Below, one piece after another: positions 1 through 10,914 of a stretch of 64,000 nucleotides of DNA. How positions within the stretch are numbered: position 1 is the first letter of the stretch; each line of letters starts with the position of its first letter. Source of the stretch: Pycnopodia helianthoides (Eukaryota; Echinodermata; Asteroidea; Forcipulatida; Asteriidae). The DNA is taken from NCBI GenBank assembly GCA_032158295.1, contig CM063255.1, positions 14,040,094 to 14,104,093 on the forward strand. The letters run 5' to 3'. Made by a program: the position numbers and the translations under genes. Under the pieces are notes generated by a model. That model was not told where the DNA came from. It ran no database searches and worked only from the letters and a program-made list of their open reading frames with translations.

Positions 1-545
1 TTCTGAATTTTTTTTAGAAAATATGCATTTTAATTTGGATTGAGGACAATCCAACCAGAGGTACATGTGTAGTGTGGCAGGTATCGACGCAATACAAGAA
101 CCAAAGAAGAAGGTTGATGAATATCGTATCAGGGATCGTGTGAAGGCAAAAATTTGAAAGAGGAAAAGTGGGGGCAAAGGCCAGTATTCCGGCGGTCATT
201 GGAAAGATCTGTGGTAAGTTTCTCGACTATTGGGAGGGTCTAGGGGCAGGGGCTACTCAAGTTTCTTGCTTAGTTGGAAATGACGAAAAATGTTCTATTG
301 GTCTAAATTGATAGATCTAATTACTTTTTTGGTCTGATTACATCATGCACTTCTAGAAACTTCTAGACAGTGCGGTGTGCGCAGAGCCTAAAGACAGTGC
401 AGTGTGTGCCGGAACCCAGGCGGAAGGCTCTGCATACACTGCGCTGTCTCAAGCACACACACCCAACCACTAGAGAAAGCTAATGACACACACATTAACC
501 ACAAGAGACAGCTGGTGTTGAAGACAGTAGGACCTTGACAAAAAA
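1..545. other. AT-rich flank, no gene seen
   Basis: I see no convincing coding exon here. The stretch holds an imperfect inverted repeat (listed separately) and the reading frame of the downstream piggyBac ORF stays open only from about position 546. Confidence 0.5.
365..449. repeat. imperfect inverted repeat (25-bp arms)
   Basis: The left arm at 365-389 (starts agacagtgcggtgtgc) is the reverse complement of 425-449 with about four mismatches, mostly G/A or C/T changes that still allow G:U pairing. A partial third copy of the agacagtgc word lies in the loop. It could be a hairpin or part of a transposon end. Confidence 0.6.
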
Positions 546-593
546 AAATGTAAGGCATCACACGAGCAGGTTCGCGACTTCTGGAAGCCGGGC

Positions 594-1805
594 ATGTTTG
601 CGAGACCAGTCTGCCAAGCTGCCATGAAAGGGGACCGGTTTCAAGAGATTCTCCGAATGATGCGCTTCGATGACAAGGCTACACGGGAGCAACGGAAGGC
701 AAATGACAAGTTCGCGGCAGTACGAGATGTTTTCGACGAGTTTGTAAATAACTGTCGGAGGTATTTCAATCCAGGGGAGAATGTGACCGTTGATGAGGAA
801 CTTGTTGCTTTCCGTGGCAGATGTGGCTTTAGGCAGTACATGCCCAAAAAGCCAGCTCGCTACGGTATTAAGTTTTGGGTGTGTACAGACAGTACGCACA
901 ACTACGTCACAAACATTCAGCCCTACTTGGGAAAGGAGAACAATACGCGGGAAACTAAACTAGGTAAACGTGTTGTTTTGGATATGGTCCGTCCGCTATT
1001 CAAAACCGGCCGCAACATCACCATGGACAATTACTTCACTAGCTGTGAGCTCGCTGAAGAACTGCTACAGGAGGACCTCACTTTGCTGGGCACAATAAAG
1101 GGATTGCGTCGCGAAGTTCCAGATACTTTTAAGCCCAAAGCATCAAAGAGAGAAGCCAAGTCCTCAAAGTTTCTTTTTGCCGGCCCCTTGACCCTTGTCT
1201 CTTATGTGCCCAGAAAGAATAAGAGCGTCCTCCTCCTATCATCAATGCATCACGACTCTGCCATCAATGACGCAACTTCAAAACCGGAGATGATCCACGA
1301 CTACAATCACACCAAGGCAGGAGTGGACACCATCGACCAGATGTGTAGCGTCTACAACGTGGCCCGCATCACCAGACGCTGGCCGATGGTCGTCTTCTAC
1401 AACATCATGAACCTGGCCGCCATCAATGCATACACCCTCTACGGACTGAAAAACCCCGGCTGGCATCCCAAAGGCAGTGCCCGTAGTGCGTTCCTCAGCC
1501 AGCTGGCAAAGGAGCTCCTTCATCCGCAATACATGCTGCGGGCTGCCAACGCCAGCCGGCTGGCACGGAGAACCCGCAGGGCCCTGGAGACGATCGGGTA
1601 CGAGATTCAACACCCCAGGCAGCCGCTGCCCGAAGCAGACCGACCTGGCCACAGCAAACTGAAGAGAGGATATTGCTTCCTATGTGAAGGGACGCAAGGC
1701 CGAACCACTAAAGTGTGCGAATCATGTCGTCGATATGCCTATGCTAAGCACAGCACCACTAGCCGTCCCGTGAACACCTGCTATGATTGCCTTGGCTTTT
1801 CCTAA
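594..1805 (+). CDS. piggyBac-type transposase (DDE_Tnp_1_7), 5'-incomplete
   Basis: A 403-aa ORF with the layout of a piggyBac transposase, the enzyme that cuts and pastes DNA at TTAA. The three conserved Asp blocks are visible: TVDEELVAFRG (Asp67), NITMDNYFTS (Asp145) and KAGVDTIDQM (Asp245/248). A C-terminal Cys-rich zinc-binding tail with repeated CxxC pairs (residues about 363-400) ends at a normal stop. The frame is open upstream to about 546 and reads VRDFWKPG just before the first Met, a typical piggyBac N-terminal segment. The annotated Met is therefore probably internal, and about 100-150 N-terminal residues are missing or lie on an unseen exon. No frameshift or internal stop is present, so this is the best preserved transposase in the window. 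Whether it is an element or a domesticated PGBD gene cannot be decided here. Confidence 0.87.
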   Translation: MFARPVCQAAMKGDRFQEILRMMRFDDKATREQRKANDKFAAVRDVFDEFVNNCRRYFNPGENVTVDEELVAFRGRCGFRQYMPKKPARYGIKFWVCTDSTHNYVTNIQPYLGKENNTRETKLGKRVVLDMVRPLFKTGRNITMDNYFTSCELAEELLQEDLTLLGTIKGLRREVPDTFKPKASKREAKSSKFLFAGPLTLVSYVPRKNKSVLLLSSMHHDSAINDATSKPEMIHDYNHTKAGVDTIDQMCSVYNVARITRRWPMVVFYNIMNLAAINAYTLYGLKNPGWHPKGSARSAFLSQLAKELLHPQYMLRAANASRLARRTRRALETIGYEIQHPRQPLPEADRPGHSKLKRGYCFLCEGTQGRTTKVCESCRRYAYAKHSTTSRPVNTCYDCLGFS

Positions 1806-3534
1806 ATTTATTTGCTTTATATGGCAAATCAACGACATGTTCGCGCATTTTTCTCCAGCCTTGCCCAACCTGCATGAACTGCACCGGACTGTAAACGATT
1901 GATTACATTTCCAAATTCAAGTCTCTATTCATGTTTTGTGATCAACAAAAGAATTATGTCTGCCACTTTTGTACTCAACATGTTTCTCCGCTCTCTTAAA
2001 CAATAATCGATTATAGTTCTAAAAAGTCAAAGAACATGTTTGAACTACTCACATATACCAATGTACATGTGTTATGTTTTTGGAATGAATAAGTCTCTGA
2101 AGTTTATACTTATATTAGGAAATATTCATGGCTTTGGTATTTTATTTTTATGTCACTAACCCCACAAACTCAAAGCATTCTGAGCCAAAAATAAGGCGTA
2201 TAATTAATTTTGTTACCAAATCACTATACCAGTACATTATTTTTTTTTCAAACAATAACAATTATCAGTGATTTTTGAAATATATATTTCTTTCCAACAA
2301 ACCCTAGGAAATTATAAGAAAACAAATAAGCCTGCAACAGAAATGAAACTGTGTGCATATAATTCTCTGAAAGAGTCTCTCTCCTGTACAAGCTTTTTAG
2401 GCATGTCCCAAAGTTTTGCATAACACATGATGTACTGAATTTCTTTGTTGTTTTTTGGGGGGAGGGCAGGGGGTGGGGGGAGAGGGGGCTACATTATTCC
2501 AGTCTTGTGAACTTACACAACCAATGTAAATAGTTCAATTAATCGTGAGGTAGTTTTTAGAGTACTTAAATTAAATATTTAGTCAAGCGGAACTTTTGCC
2601 GTCATTGTGTTATTATTATGAGTAAATATTTTACCTTTTTCAAAGAAAATATGAACAAACAAATAAACAAAAACAAAAATATTTTCTTCAAAAATTAAAT
2701 AAATACCATCGACATCTCCTCAGGATACTTATAGCATCCCTACAAAGTTAGAAAAAGCATAAAGAAAGTCATTTATCCTCATTCTGAACTCAATTATGAT
2801 ATGCAAGAACACTAATAGGCACTGCAACTCCCAAGCACCGAGTCGGTGTGCGCAAAATGTAGGGGACGCTTTCCAGGGTTAAGGAGGATTACAGCAAGAA
2901 GTGGGACTTCGTGGTAAAATCAACTCGCAGTTAAAAATATGCATTTTGCAACACATGTCGCTCTGACATCATTTGTCATGTCCGTACATGTCGTAAGCAA
3001 CAAGACCATAGACACGCGATTTTCTCAACCGCCCCAATATCAATGTCAGTATACCTGGGGCGATTTGGTTAGCAACTGACCATAGCTGGTTGCCAGTCTT
3101 CTAACACATTGTGCATGTGTAAATCGAGGAAACCAGCCTATAGCTTATTACGCCCAATTAGGCTCTTTTACTGTGAGCGCGTTGTTTTCACTGAAACACT
3201 ACTACCTATGTGCTGTTTCATGCGCTACAATTTGCACACACAGTCTCGTCAGATACCAAATACATATAGTGATACGCGCTATGAAGATAAATAGGAGTCC
3301 AGACACAACATGTTAAATTACTTGATATTTATAAAATCGTAAAGAACGGAGCAAGGATCGTATAGTCGTAATTGGCTAAATAAATCGTATAAATTACGCC
3401 TAAATCATAAGTGTTGGCATCTCTGCTTCATGTATGTAAATTTGTCTCTAATGTAGGTTTGCATCTAGGTAAAGTAATATTTTCATTGAAGTAATGGAAG
3501 TGATCATGAGATGCCAAATGTGCCATGTGTCTGT
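1806..3534. other. AT-rich non-coding stretch
   Basis: No coding exon recognised. Low-complexity A/T runs and a G-rich patch near 2455-2490. A possible piggyBac right end (ggggacgctttccaggg followed by TTAA) lies at 2861-2882. Confidence 0.45.
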
Positions 3535-3987
3535 GCCGATGTGTCTATGTAACGATGTGTCTATGTAACGATGTGTCTAAGTACGATGTGTCTATGTGCC
3601 TACATGACATGTATGTATCATGTGCCGATGTGTCTATGTACTGATGTGTCATGTACGATGTGTCTATGTACTGATGTGTCTATGTACTGATGTGTCTATG
3701 TACTGATGTGTCTATGTACTGATGTGTCTATGTACTGATGTGTCTATGTACTGATGTGTCTATGTACTGATGTGTCTAATGTACTGATGTGTCTATGTAC
3801 TGATGTGTCTAATGTACTGATGTGTCTATGTACTGATGTGTCTATGTACTGATGTGTCTATGTACTGATGTGTCTATGTACTGATGTGTCTATGTACTGA
3901 TGTGTCTATGTACTGATGTGTCTATGTACTGATGTGTCTATGTACTGATGTGTCTATATGCCGAACGATATGTCTATGTACTGATGC
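3535..3987. repeat. 16-bp minisatellite array
   Basis: Tandem copies of the 16-bp unit tgatgtgtctatgtac, more than 20 in a row. A few units carry an extra base (ctaatgtac), and the edges carry diverged units (gatgtgtctatgtaac). The array does not encode a conserved protein. Confidence 0.95.
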
Positions 3988-4918
3988 TCCTATCTGTCTA
4001 TGGTCTCAGCTTTCCTAAGAGTTCATGTTTATACCAGTTTTTAAAAATCATGACACACACTGTTATTAGTGTCGCTTGTGTTTCTGACCCTTTCGGACTG
4101 ATAGCTTTGAACTTGTTAACCATGTATGTTATAAAGGTTCTTCTGGCAATATTACCTATGTTTCAGTGCTCATTAAAAATTAATCTCTTTATCCACTTGT
4201 CTTGTCTTTCTTTTAGAGTTTGTGGCCTTTCTACTGCAAGATTGTACCATGAAAATGTTACATCATATGCATAAGTTTTGTGACATTTTGGGGGGGCCAC
4301 TCAGTAGTTTAGTTTATTTTGCTCCTCAAAATGTTATTTCGAGCTGAAATCTTTATGGAGCAAGCATGTAGTTTATGAAAGGACACTTTGTCCTCCTAAG
4401 CAATAGGACCAAGCTCTGAGAATTGGGTTGCAAATTGCTCCGGTCAACTTAACTCTATTCAGCTGTAGAATCTGTCTAATATTGCACAGGAGTGATGAAT
4501 ATTCAACTATTTACTAACTTCCTGTATATAGTTCTGAGAAAAATTGGCTGGAGCAATGTGGTTACATGATTATCCCTTTAGCATCCCTTTAAAGTAAGCA
4601 TGTAGAACGACTTCATGCCTAAGTAACAGAAGCCCCCCTCTAAAGGAAAGGCACTCAATCAAGCTACATACTATGGATAAAGCTTGGTGATGTTTGGAAC
4701 AATTTTGCAGCCAGTGACATGATTGTGCGTTTAGGGTAAACAGTGTAGAACAGTTTCATAGTGGTAATGAAGAAAAGTCATAGCAAGGAGTCATAACGTT
4801 CAGTACATACGGCTAGTCAACTACGGGATGAAGCAGGCTGTGAGAACATTTCTGGAGATCAATCGCCCCCTTCTAGCATGAGAGCCGTTGAAGAAGAAGG
4901 GTACCCGGAGAACGAGGA
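3988..4918. other. non-coding, nothing recognised
   Basis: The only ORF here begins inside the minisatellite and has no recognisable domain. No repeat or RNA gene recognised. Confidence 0.4.
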
Positions 4919-5596
4919 TTGCACATCAGGGTCGAATTTCAGGGGACGCTACCATCCGGAACACTCCTAGACACATACCCGCTGCTCACGCCATTGGACA
5001 ACCGTCAGGCCCCAAGAGCAAACCATGGAGGCTCTCTAAGTGATCCCGTCGCGCCAAGACTGAAAGTGTACAACGAGATGTATCACTTTCTGCGAGGATC
5101 TCACCAATTTGACATGTTGCAGCCTGCCGACACCCGCTCTGCCGCAAACAAGCTGACAAATATGAAGAAGGTGATGAGGATCATGGCGGGTAACCGAGAG
5201 AGGCTGGGCGGCCTCCGCTTCGAAGTGACGATGGTGAAGCGCACCACTCCAGAGGCCATCTACCACTTTCTGACCGCCCGGCCTTTCGACGTTGAGGAGA
5301 CGGCCATGCCCTGCCCAGTTTCCAAGAGGTTCATCACAACTGAAAACTACATCCTGCAGGCATCAGAGAGATTCAGAACGGCAGGGGTGCTCCTTCGCCA
5401 TGAGGGAGTGACGGACAACCATGAAAGACGGGGACCACTCACTATGACGGCCAAACAGATACTTGGAGACCTCAAGTCCCTGCTCGGGTACAGTACTCAC
5501 AGAGGCTTCAAGACGGACCCGATCGACCCTGACACATGGTGGCGTCAAAACCAGCAGCCTGTACAGGTGAGCAACAGCGACGACGATGTGGACTAG
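4919..5596 (+). CDS. hypothetical 225-aa protein, unrecognised
   Basis: An open frame of 225 codons, richer in G+C than its flanks, ending in an acidic tail (NSDDDVD). I do not recognise the family. The middle (residues about 50-190) is a mixed helical sequence with many Arg/Lys, with no transmembrane segment or signal peptide. The first codon of the frame is TTG. The nearest upstream ATG (4878) is in another frame, reading MRAVEEEGYPENED, so there is either an upstream exon or a frameshift. The composition and the lack of an opposing long ORF argue that it is or was coding. It may be an accessory ORF of a mobile element or an exon of a host gene. Confidence 0.5.
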   Translation: MHIRVEFQGTLPSGTLLDTYPLLTPLDNRQAPRANHGGSLSDPVAPRLKVYNEMYHFLRGSHQFDMLQPADTRSAANKLTNMKKVMRIMAGNRERLGGLRFEVTMVKRTTPEAIYHFLTARPFDVEETAMPCPVSKRFITTENYILQASERFRTAGVLLRHEGVTDNHERRGPLTMTAKQILGDLKSLLGYSTHRGFKTDPIDPDTWWRQNQQPVQVSNSDDDVD

Positions 5597-5940
5597 GTGG
5601 TACAGCCGGATAAAGCTCCATAATCTGGCGGTGCTCACTTGTTAACTATTTCAACCCACTGGGCAGTAGGCAGTAGCGTCCATGTCTTACAGTTGTTTCA
5701 TGCCTTATATGGTTGAAGAAAGAAGCCTCGCAGCCTGGTGGCGCTTCTTGAAACTACAGGGGTCTAATCATTAAATTGTTGACATACATGTTAGTGTCCC
5801 TTTGAATGGACCATAAACCATAAACTACAACTGTTTGAACACGTAAGCAGTCTCATGGCGCTTTTTGAAACTACAGGGGACCACTCGTTAAAGCTAGTTC
5901 AGGCTTACTCTTCAAGGATTATTCAGAGGCTCTGGCAAGG

Positions 5941-6624
5941 GGTGTGACAGAGTGGCGTGTACCCGGTCAAACTGCTCGACTCCTGTGAGCCCTTCCGGGT
6001 GTGCTGTGATATGGAGACAGACGGCGGAGGCTGGACGGTAAGTTCATCGCAATTTAAACTTCAAACAATATAATCAAAAGAAAGTAATAAATAAAGAAAG
6101 ATAAATGTTTAAAGCATTATTGGAAGAAATTCATATTGCCTGCGTTCTTTAATGAAAAGGTATTCCAGCGACGTAAGGATGGCAGTTTTGATTTCTATCT
6201 GGACTTTGCCAATCTAGATTGAGAGTTTTGGCTCAGAAACAACAACTTGCACCGTCTGACTGCTCAGGGCAAGTACAAACTCCGTGTGGGTTTATCGGAC
6301 TTCAAAAACAGTACCGCGTTTGCAGTCTTTGACTCGTTCAGAATCGCCGATATAAGTGACAACTAAACAGGCTGCCTCATGGCAAGTACAAACTCCGCGT
6401 GGGTTTATCGGGCTTTGAAAACAGTACTGCGTTTGCAGTCTTTGACTCGTTCAGCATTGCCGATGTGAGGGACAACTACAATCTGCCTCAGGGCAAGTAC
6501 AAACTCCGCGTGGGTTTATCAGACTTCGAAAACAGTAACGCGTTTGCCGTCTTTGACTCGTTTAGAATCGCCGATGTGAGTGCCAACAACAGGCTGACTT
6601 TTGGAAGATACTCAGGAACCACAG
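5941..6624 (+). pseudogene. fibrinogen-related domain (FReD) exons, broken
   Basis: Two exons of a fibrinogen C-terminal domain, the fold of ficolins, tenascins and secreted lectin-like immune proteins. Exon 1 (to 6037) encodes GVYPVKLLDSCEPFRVCCDM then ETDGGGWT and ends at a GTAAGT donor. Exon 2 (6160-6624) starts VFQRRKDGS in phase and ends YSGTTG at a GTAAGA donor, the usual FReD exon border. An in-frame TGA replaces the Gly of the expected DGEFWL motif (reads NLD-stop-EFWL). The segment KYKLRVGLSDF to FRIADV is present three times instead of once, the first junction shifting the frame. The downstream calcium-binding exon is not seen. It is therefore a pseudogene or a badly rearranged exon of an expanded FReD family. 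Confidence 0.82.
6268..6605 (+). repeat. internal triplication of FReD exon segment
   Basis: The segment beginning ggcaagtacaaactcc occurs at 6268, 6381 and 6492. The spacings are 113 and 111 bp. The second spacing keeps the frame; the first breaks it and is preceded by a stop (gacaactaa). Units are highly similar but not identical. Confidence 0.9.
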
Positions 6625-7128
6625 GTAAGAAGTTACGGGTGAAGACTACATAGCTAGTACAAAATCCTCAGTGGGTAAATGTGCCCATTTTTATGACCGA
6701 CAAGTTCACATTGCTTTTTATAAGTGATAATTTGGCACTTTACAGTTGCATGATTTTCTGTCTATGAGATTTGTTCATATGGAACATCATTTCATTTAGA
6801 CAGCGGTTCATACAAATATCTATGTAACACCGACCCAAGGAAGAACCAATACTTTTTATGCATAACAATCATAGAGCCCACACGGTTTGATAGAGTAACC
6901 TAATAGTACTGTCTAGACTGTGAACATTTTACCTCACTCCTCCCAATATCCCATGCTCCATTTGATTCATTTGTTCTTAACTTTCTGGCGAAATATTTTT
7001 TTTAATAAGAATCCTAACGAAGGAAGCAAGTTTACTTCGTCTGCAGTAATTTGTTTCTGTTAATTAGTTGAGAAGTTGACCTCTGTTAGGCTTGCAAATC
7101 TAACAGTTTCCTTCAGTAAACTTTACAG
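6625..7128. other. non-coding stretch
   Basis: AT-rich, ending in an acceptor-like tract (cttcagtaaactttacag). Nothing else recognised. Confidence 0.4.
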
Positions 7129-7722
7129 ATCAGAAGAAAGAGCTTGAAGAAGAACAGAACAATGTTCTCGTCTCCATAGACAATTTCAGCCAAAGACTAC
7201 CGGAGTTGCAGCAGATGCCAGTAGGCCTACTACTAGTCCCGCAACTGGCAAACAAGTTGCAAAACAAGGGAAGAAGTCTGTGGAGGAGGCGCCAGGATCT
7301 GCGATAGAGACAAGCATGACAAGTGGAGTAGGGAGTTTGAAGAAACACACGACCACCAAGTCTGCGGCAACCAAGGAGAAACCCACTACCCGAAGCCCCA
7401 GTCCAAGTCCTCCAAATTGATCAGAAGAAAGAGCTGGAAGAAGAACAGTCCAATGTTCTCGTCTCCATAGAGGATTTCAACCAGACTACCGGAGATGCAG
7501 CAGATGCCAGTAGGCCTACCTACTACAAGTCCTGCAACTGGCAAACAAGTTGCAAAACAAGGCAAGAAGAAGTCTGTGGAGGAGGCACCAGGATCTGCGG
7601 CAGAGACAAGCATGACAAGTGGAGCAGGGAGTTGTTCGAAGAAACACACAACTACCAAGTCTGTGGCAACCAAGGAGAAACCCACTACCAAGCCCCAGTC
7701 CAAGTCCTCCAAATTGACGTAG
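7129..7722 (+). pseudogene. duplicated low-complexity exon (291-bp tandem copies)
   Basis: A splice-acceptor-like site (tttacag) is followed by a segment encoding QKKELEEEQ and SVEEAPGSAAETSMTSG, repeated once 291 bp later (7419). Copy 2 is open in two frames. The Lys/Thr/Ser-rich frame (KQVAKQGKKKSVEEAPG, KKHTTTKS, KPTTKPQSKSSKLT-stop) resembles in composition the exon at 8.5-8.8 kb. A small indel in the gcctac.tac word makes the acidic start and the basic tail sit in different frames, so the exon is probably decayed. Family unknown. Confidence 0.5.
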
Positions 7723-7841
7723 GCTATCACTCTGGCTAAGATTCAGCAAAACATATGCCGGGATATGCTGTCCTGTGAAGTACGTGACTTTTTTTTACGA
7801 GACTTTTTTTTTCTTTTTTAAGGGTTCATTATTTTGTGCAG

Positions 7842-7964
7842 AGGAAGTGAACACTCTGAAGCGCAGGGTGAAGGAGCTGGAGATGAAACTAGAGGCACAA
7901 GATCAGCTGATATCGAAGCTAATACAACCAGGCACCTTGCGCTCATCACGTCTATTCAGCATTG
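7842..7964 (+). CDS. coiled-coil exon of an unrecognised gene
   Basis: A 123-bp candidate exon bounded by a polypyrimidine tract plus acceptor (ttattttgtgcag) and a donor (attg/gtaata). It encodes EVNTLKRRVKELEMKLEAQD, a clean heptad coiled coil, then QLISKLIQPGTLRSSRLFSI. It probably belongs with the exons at 7.1-7.7 and 8.5-8.8 kb in one gene on the + strand. The protein family is not recognised. Confidence 0.5.
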
Positions 7965-8544
7965 GTAATATGTCTTTTAAGCTATTTGCTATTTGGCAAC
8001 TAAAAGATCTGGCTTGTAGCCAGGTGTGCACTTTTTTTCGGACAAATGAAAAGTTATTTCGCAACAGCTCCCACAGAGGCAGATTATGAAGAGCTTCTAA
8101 CCCCCCCCAAAAAAAAAAAAATAATAAAATAAATAAATAAACAAAAATTTCATAAAAAATAAATGGGAGAAAGGGGATTGACAAGTTTGTCAAATACAAA
8201 GGTAGTTTTATTTATTAAAAAAACCAAAAAAAAACAACAACAACACTTTCAGAAGCTGGCCATGGGCCTGTAGATTGTTCTCTTGTTGTCAATTAACTTT
8301 TGGAAAGTGGTGAAACAGGTGACAGATGTTCAAACTGACACAAAATGAGCAACATTTATATTTTAAGGCACACACCGGCTTGTTGTGAAGGCTATTCCAA
8401 AGTAGAATATAATGGTCTTAGTAGGAACTTCAAAATTGTGCCATTTTCACTGGACTGGACTTATGGTTACAAAGTTGGTTTAACCTTTAAAATTTACAAA
8501 ACCTTTCACAGCAATCACTCCAAAGAAAGTGAAATTAATGAGAG

Positions 8545-8843
8545 AACTTTCAACTTGGGTTGAGACGTCGGCCCAAACTGGAAAGGCCAAGTCAGCCCAA
8601 ACTGTAGCAGAGACAGCTCCAGCCCCTACCAAACCACTGGATCCAGCTGGAAAGACCAAGACCTCATCTCAAACTGTTCAAGACGCTGTCCCGCCAGCAT
8701 CTCAAACTGTTCCAGACACTGTCCCGCCAGCCCCTACCAAAACACTGGACATGCTGGATTCCGCTCCAAGTGCAAGCACCAGCCCACAGCCCCTGTCACA
8801 CACCCCGCCTGCTGCAGAAGTTGCCCAAAAGCACGCTGACTAA
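8545..8843 (+). CDS. Ala/Pro/Thr-rich terminal exon, unrecognised gene
   Basis: An open frame of low-complexity sequence with repeated SAQT, SSQTVQD, SQTVPDTVPPAP and PTKPLDP words, ending in AEVAQKHAD-stop. It looks like a disordered linker or tail rather than a folded domain. It follows the coiled-coil exon on the same strand and may be the last exon of the same gene. No function can be assigned. Confidence 0.4.
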
Positions 8844-8849
8844 ATCGAA

Positions 8850-9471
8850 CGAGGTACGTTATGAGCTAATTTGGACGTAACTGTCAGTCTCAAGGGCATA
8901 TTTTTAATGGAGATTTTTATTAATTTGTCCTACTAATTTAGCACTCACTCCAGTTGTGTAGGCAATATTTTCTAATATCAATTTTACCAAGCTAAAAAAT
9001 AACACTGCAGGTCCAAGCAATACACATTCATATTAATGCAAAACAATAAATAATTACTTTTCTTTTCATTCATGCCATAACCCACTTCAGAGTATCACAC
9101 GCGCAATGCATTGTGGGTTTGTGTCAGGGGTCACAATAGATAATCATGTGAAGATTATTCTGCTTTGTCATTGGATGTTATTGAACACTGGAATGTTGCA
9201 GCTTTGAAGGACTTTTTGGAATTAAGAGAGGGAAGAAGGAACTTCAAGCATTCGCTTTTACTGCTTCAACTCTAAATATTCCACTCAATGTTGACGAACT
9301 TACCGAGGACAAACTTTGATCGCAACTTTGTTCGGAACTGCTCCATGTTAATGGCATAAAGATTTGTTGATTTAAAAAAAGGCTGGCTGTTGGAGAAGGA
9401 TGGGGTTCGGCAATGGCTGCTGGTTTGTTATTTTGAGATTGCTCGTGGTTGCTCCAGGACGCTCCAGCTGT
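8850..9471. other. non-coding stretch
   Basis: No coding exon recognised; AT-rich with scattered repeat fragments. Confidence 0.35.
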
Positions 9472-9815
9472 GAGTCAACCGGAAGTGGGACCATATCTCA
9501 AGAAGTACACAACCGATTTTCAATTTCTTTTCAGTTCTAGACCCTTTGAACATTGAAGATTGAACTTGGGTTACCGTGACCCCATGTTGACCTTTACTTC
9601 CGGGTCAACCAGAAGTTGGACAATATCTTAAGAACTACACAACTGATTTTAAACTTCTTTTAAGTTATAGATCCTTCGAGCATTTAGCATTGAACTTCGG
9701 TTACCATGACCCCTTGTTGGCCTTTCCTCCTGGTCCAAACAGGAAGTTCAAATATCAAAAATCATATCTCCTGAACCACATGTCACAAAGTCATAATCTT
9801 TGTGATGTTTGCTAG
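9472..9815. repeat. ~130-bp diverged tandem repeat
   Basis: Three diverged tandem copies: gagtcaaccggaagtggg at 9472, gggtcaaccagaagttgg at 9602 and ggtccaaacaggaagttc near 9732, a period of 130 bp. Each contains a gacc(cc)-ttgacctt-tcc block and an aagaa-tacacaac or ctcctgaaccac block. The same words occur in each unit of the 25-36 kb array. Confidence 0.7.
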
Positions 9816-10317
9816 CCTGATACAGAGCGTTTAATCAAATTAAAACAAAACAAAACAGCTGTGTGTTTGTCCACAAACACTTAAGGTCTAGTTATTATTG
9901 GAATTGTGTTTATTTCACATCATAGGAAATGCAAATGCAACACAGCCGGGCTTCTTTGGTGGGTTGACTCACTCACCATTATGTAGCCAATCAGAAAGTA
10001 TACCGCTGATGGTGAAGTCAACGAAGAAACCATTGTTGCGGCAAGAATGCAAGAAGGGAGCCCAAATCCAGCAATTGAAAGCCTTCGAGTGCAAGCGTCT
10101 CTTCAGAACATATGGATTGTGGAGCGTGGTAGGCCTACGACTGCATCATCCCTGCCAATTGAGCAAGGTATATTGTTTCATATTTTAATTGTTAGGTGTA
10201 CGAACACCTCTTGTTGTTGTTCTGGTTTTCTTCTTCTTCCACAGAACTCTTGTCTGTCGCAAAACAAAACATTTGAATTGAATTGAACCTTGAAACTTGG
10301 CATAAACTTGTTATAGG
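9816..10317. other. no convincing gene
   Basis: Two overlapping short frames exist at 9.9-10.3 kb, one ending at a possible donor (gagcaag/gtatat). Nothing is recognised in them, so I do not call an exon. Confidence 0.35.
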
Positions 10318-10425
10318 TCTTGGGTTCGAATCCCACCTGAGTAACTATGCTTGAATTTTTTTCACAGGACTCAGGAAAGTACTGAGTATACAGTGCTTTA
10401 CACACATTGGTGTAAGGGTAAAACC
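10318..10425 (+). repeat. SINE-like fragment with tRNA B box
   Basis: A B-box-like word gggttcgaatcccacc is followed by a conserved-looking tail (gagtatacagtgctttacac, ttggtgtaagggtaaaacca). The A box upstream is degenerate. Best read as a truncated tRNA-derived SINE. Confidence 0.45.
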
Positions 10426-10914
10426 AAATAATAAGCTATATATAATTGGGAATGTTGTCCAAAGACATACAAAAGTGCAAAAACAAAAATGACCATTTAT
10501 TACATGTATGTGACCTTGACTGTCAGCCTTTTAGTTTAATGAATTTCTATTTATTGATTTTTCTGACACTGTAGACAAGAGTACAGCTGAATGAACCACA
10601 GCTGATGGATCCAGCTTTGAAAGCATTTCTACATTGCTACTTAACAAGGGAAAGGCGATGGATTTATAAGCCTAATGTAAACGCAATAGACTGCATTAAT
10701 GCTGAGCTGACACAGAAGCAAAAGTGGGTTTACTTTCAATTCAACCAGTTTTGTGTTACATCATTTATTCTTCACATTCTCTCAGAAAACTTCCATTATT
10801 ACAGTATTCATAGTCATTTAGCCCATACAATCAGTACTTGTTTTACAGCTTTCTGGTTATATTATCGCTGCGATATTCCAATCACTACAGTTTATTCGCT
10901 TCAAATTTGGCTAT

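Noticed and set aside
1278..1652. 124-aa minus-strand ORF inside piggyBac
   Set aside because: Shadow of the transposase reading frame on the opposite strand.
3535..3987. Possible CRISPR-like array
   Set aside because: Units are directly adjacent 16-mers without spacers, in a eukaryotic context; it is a minisatellite.
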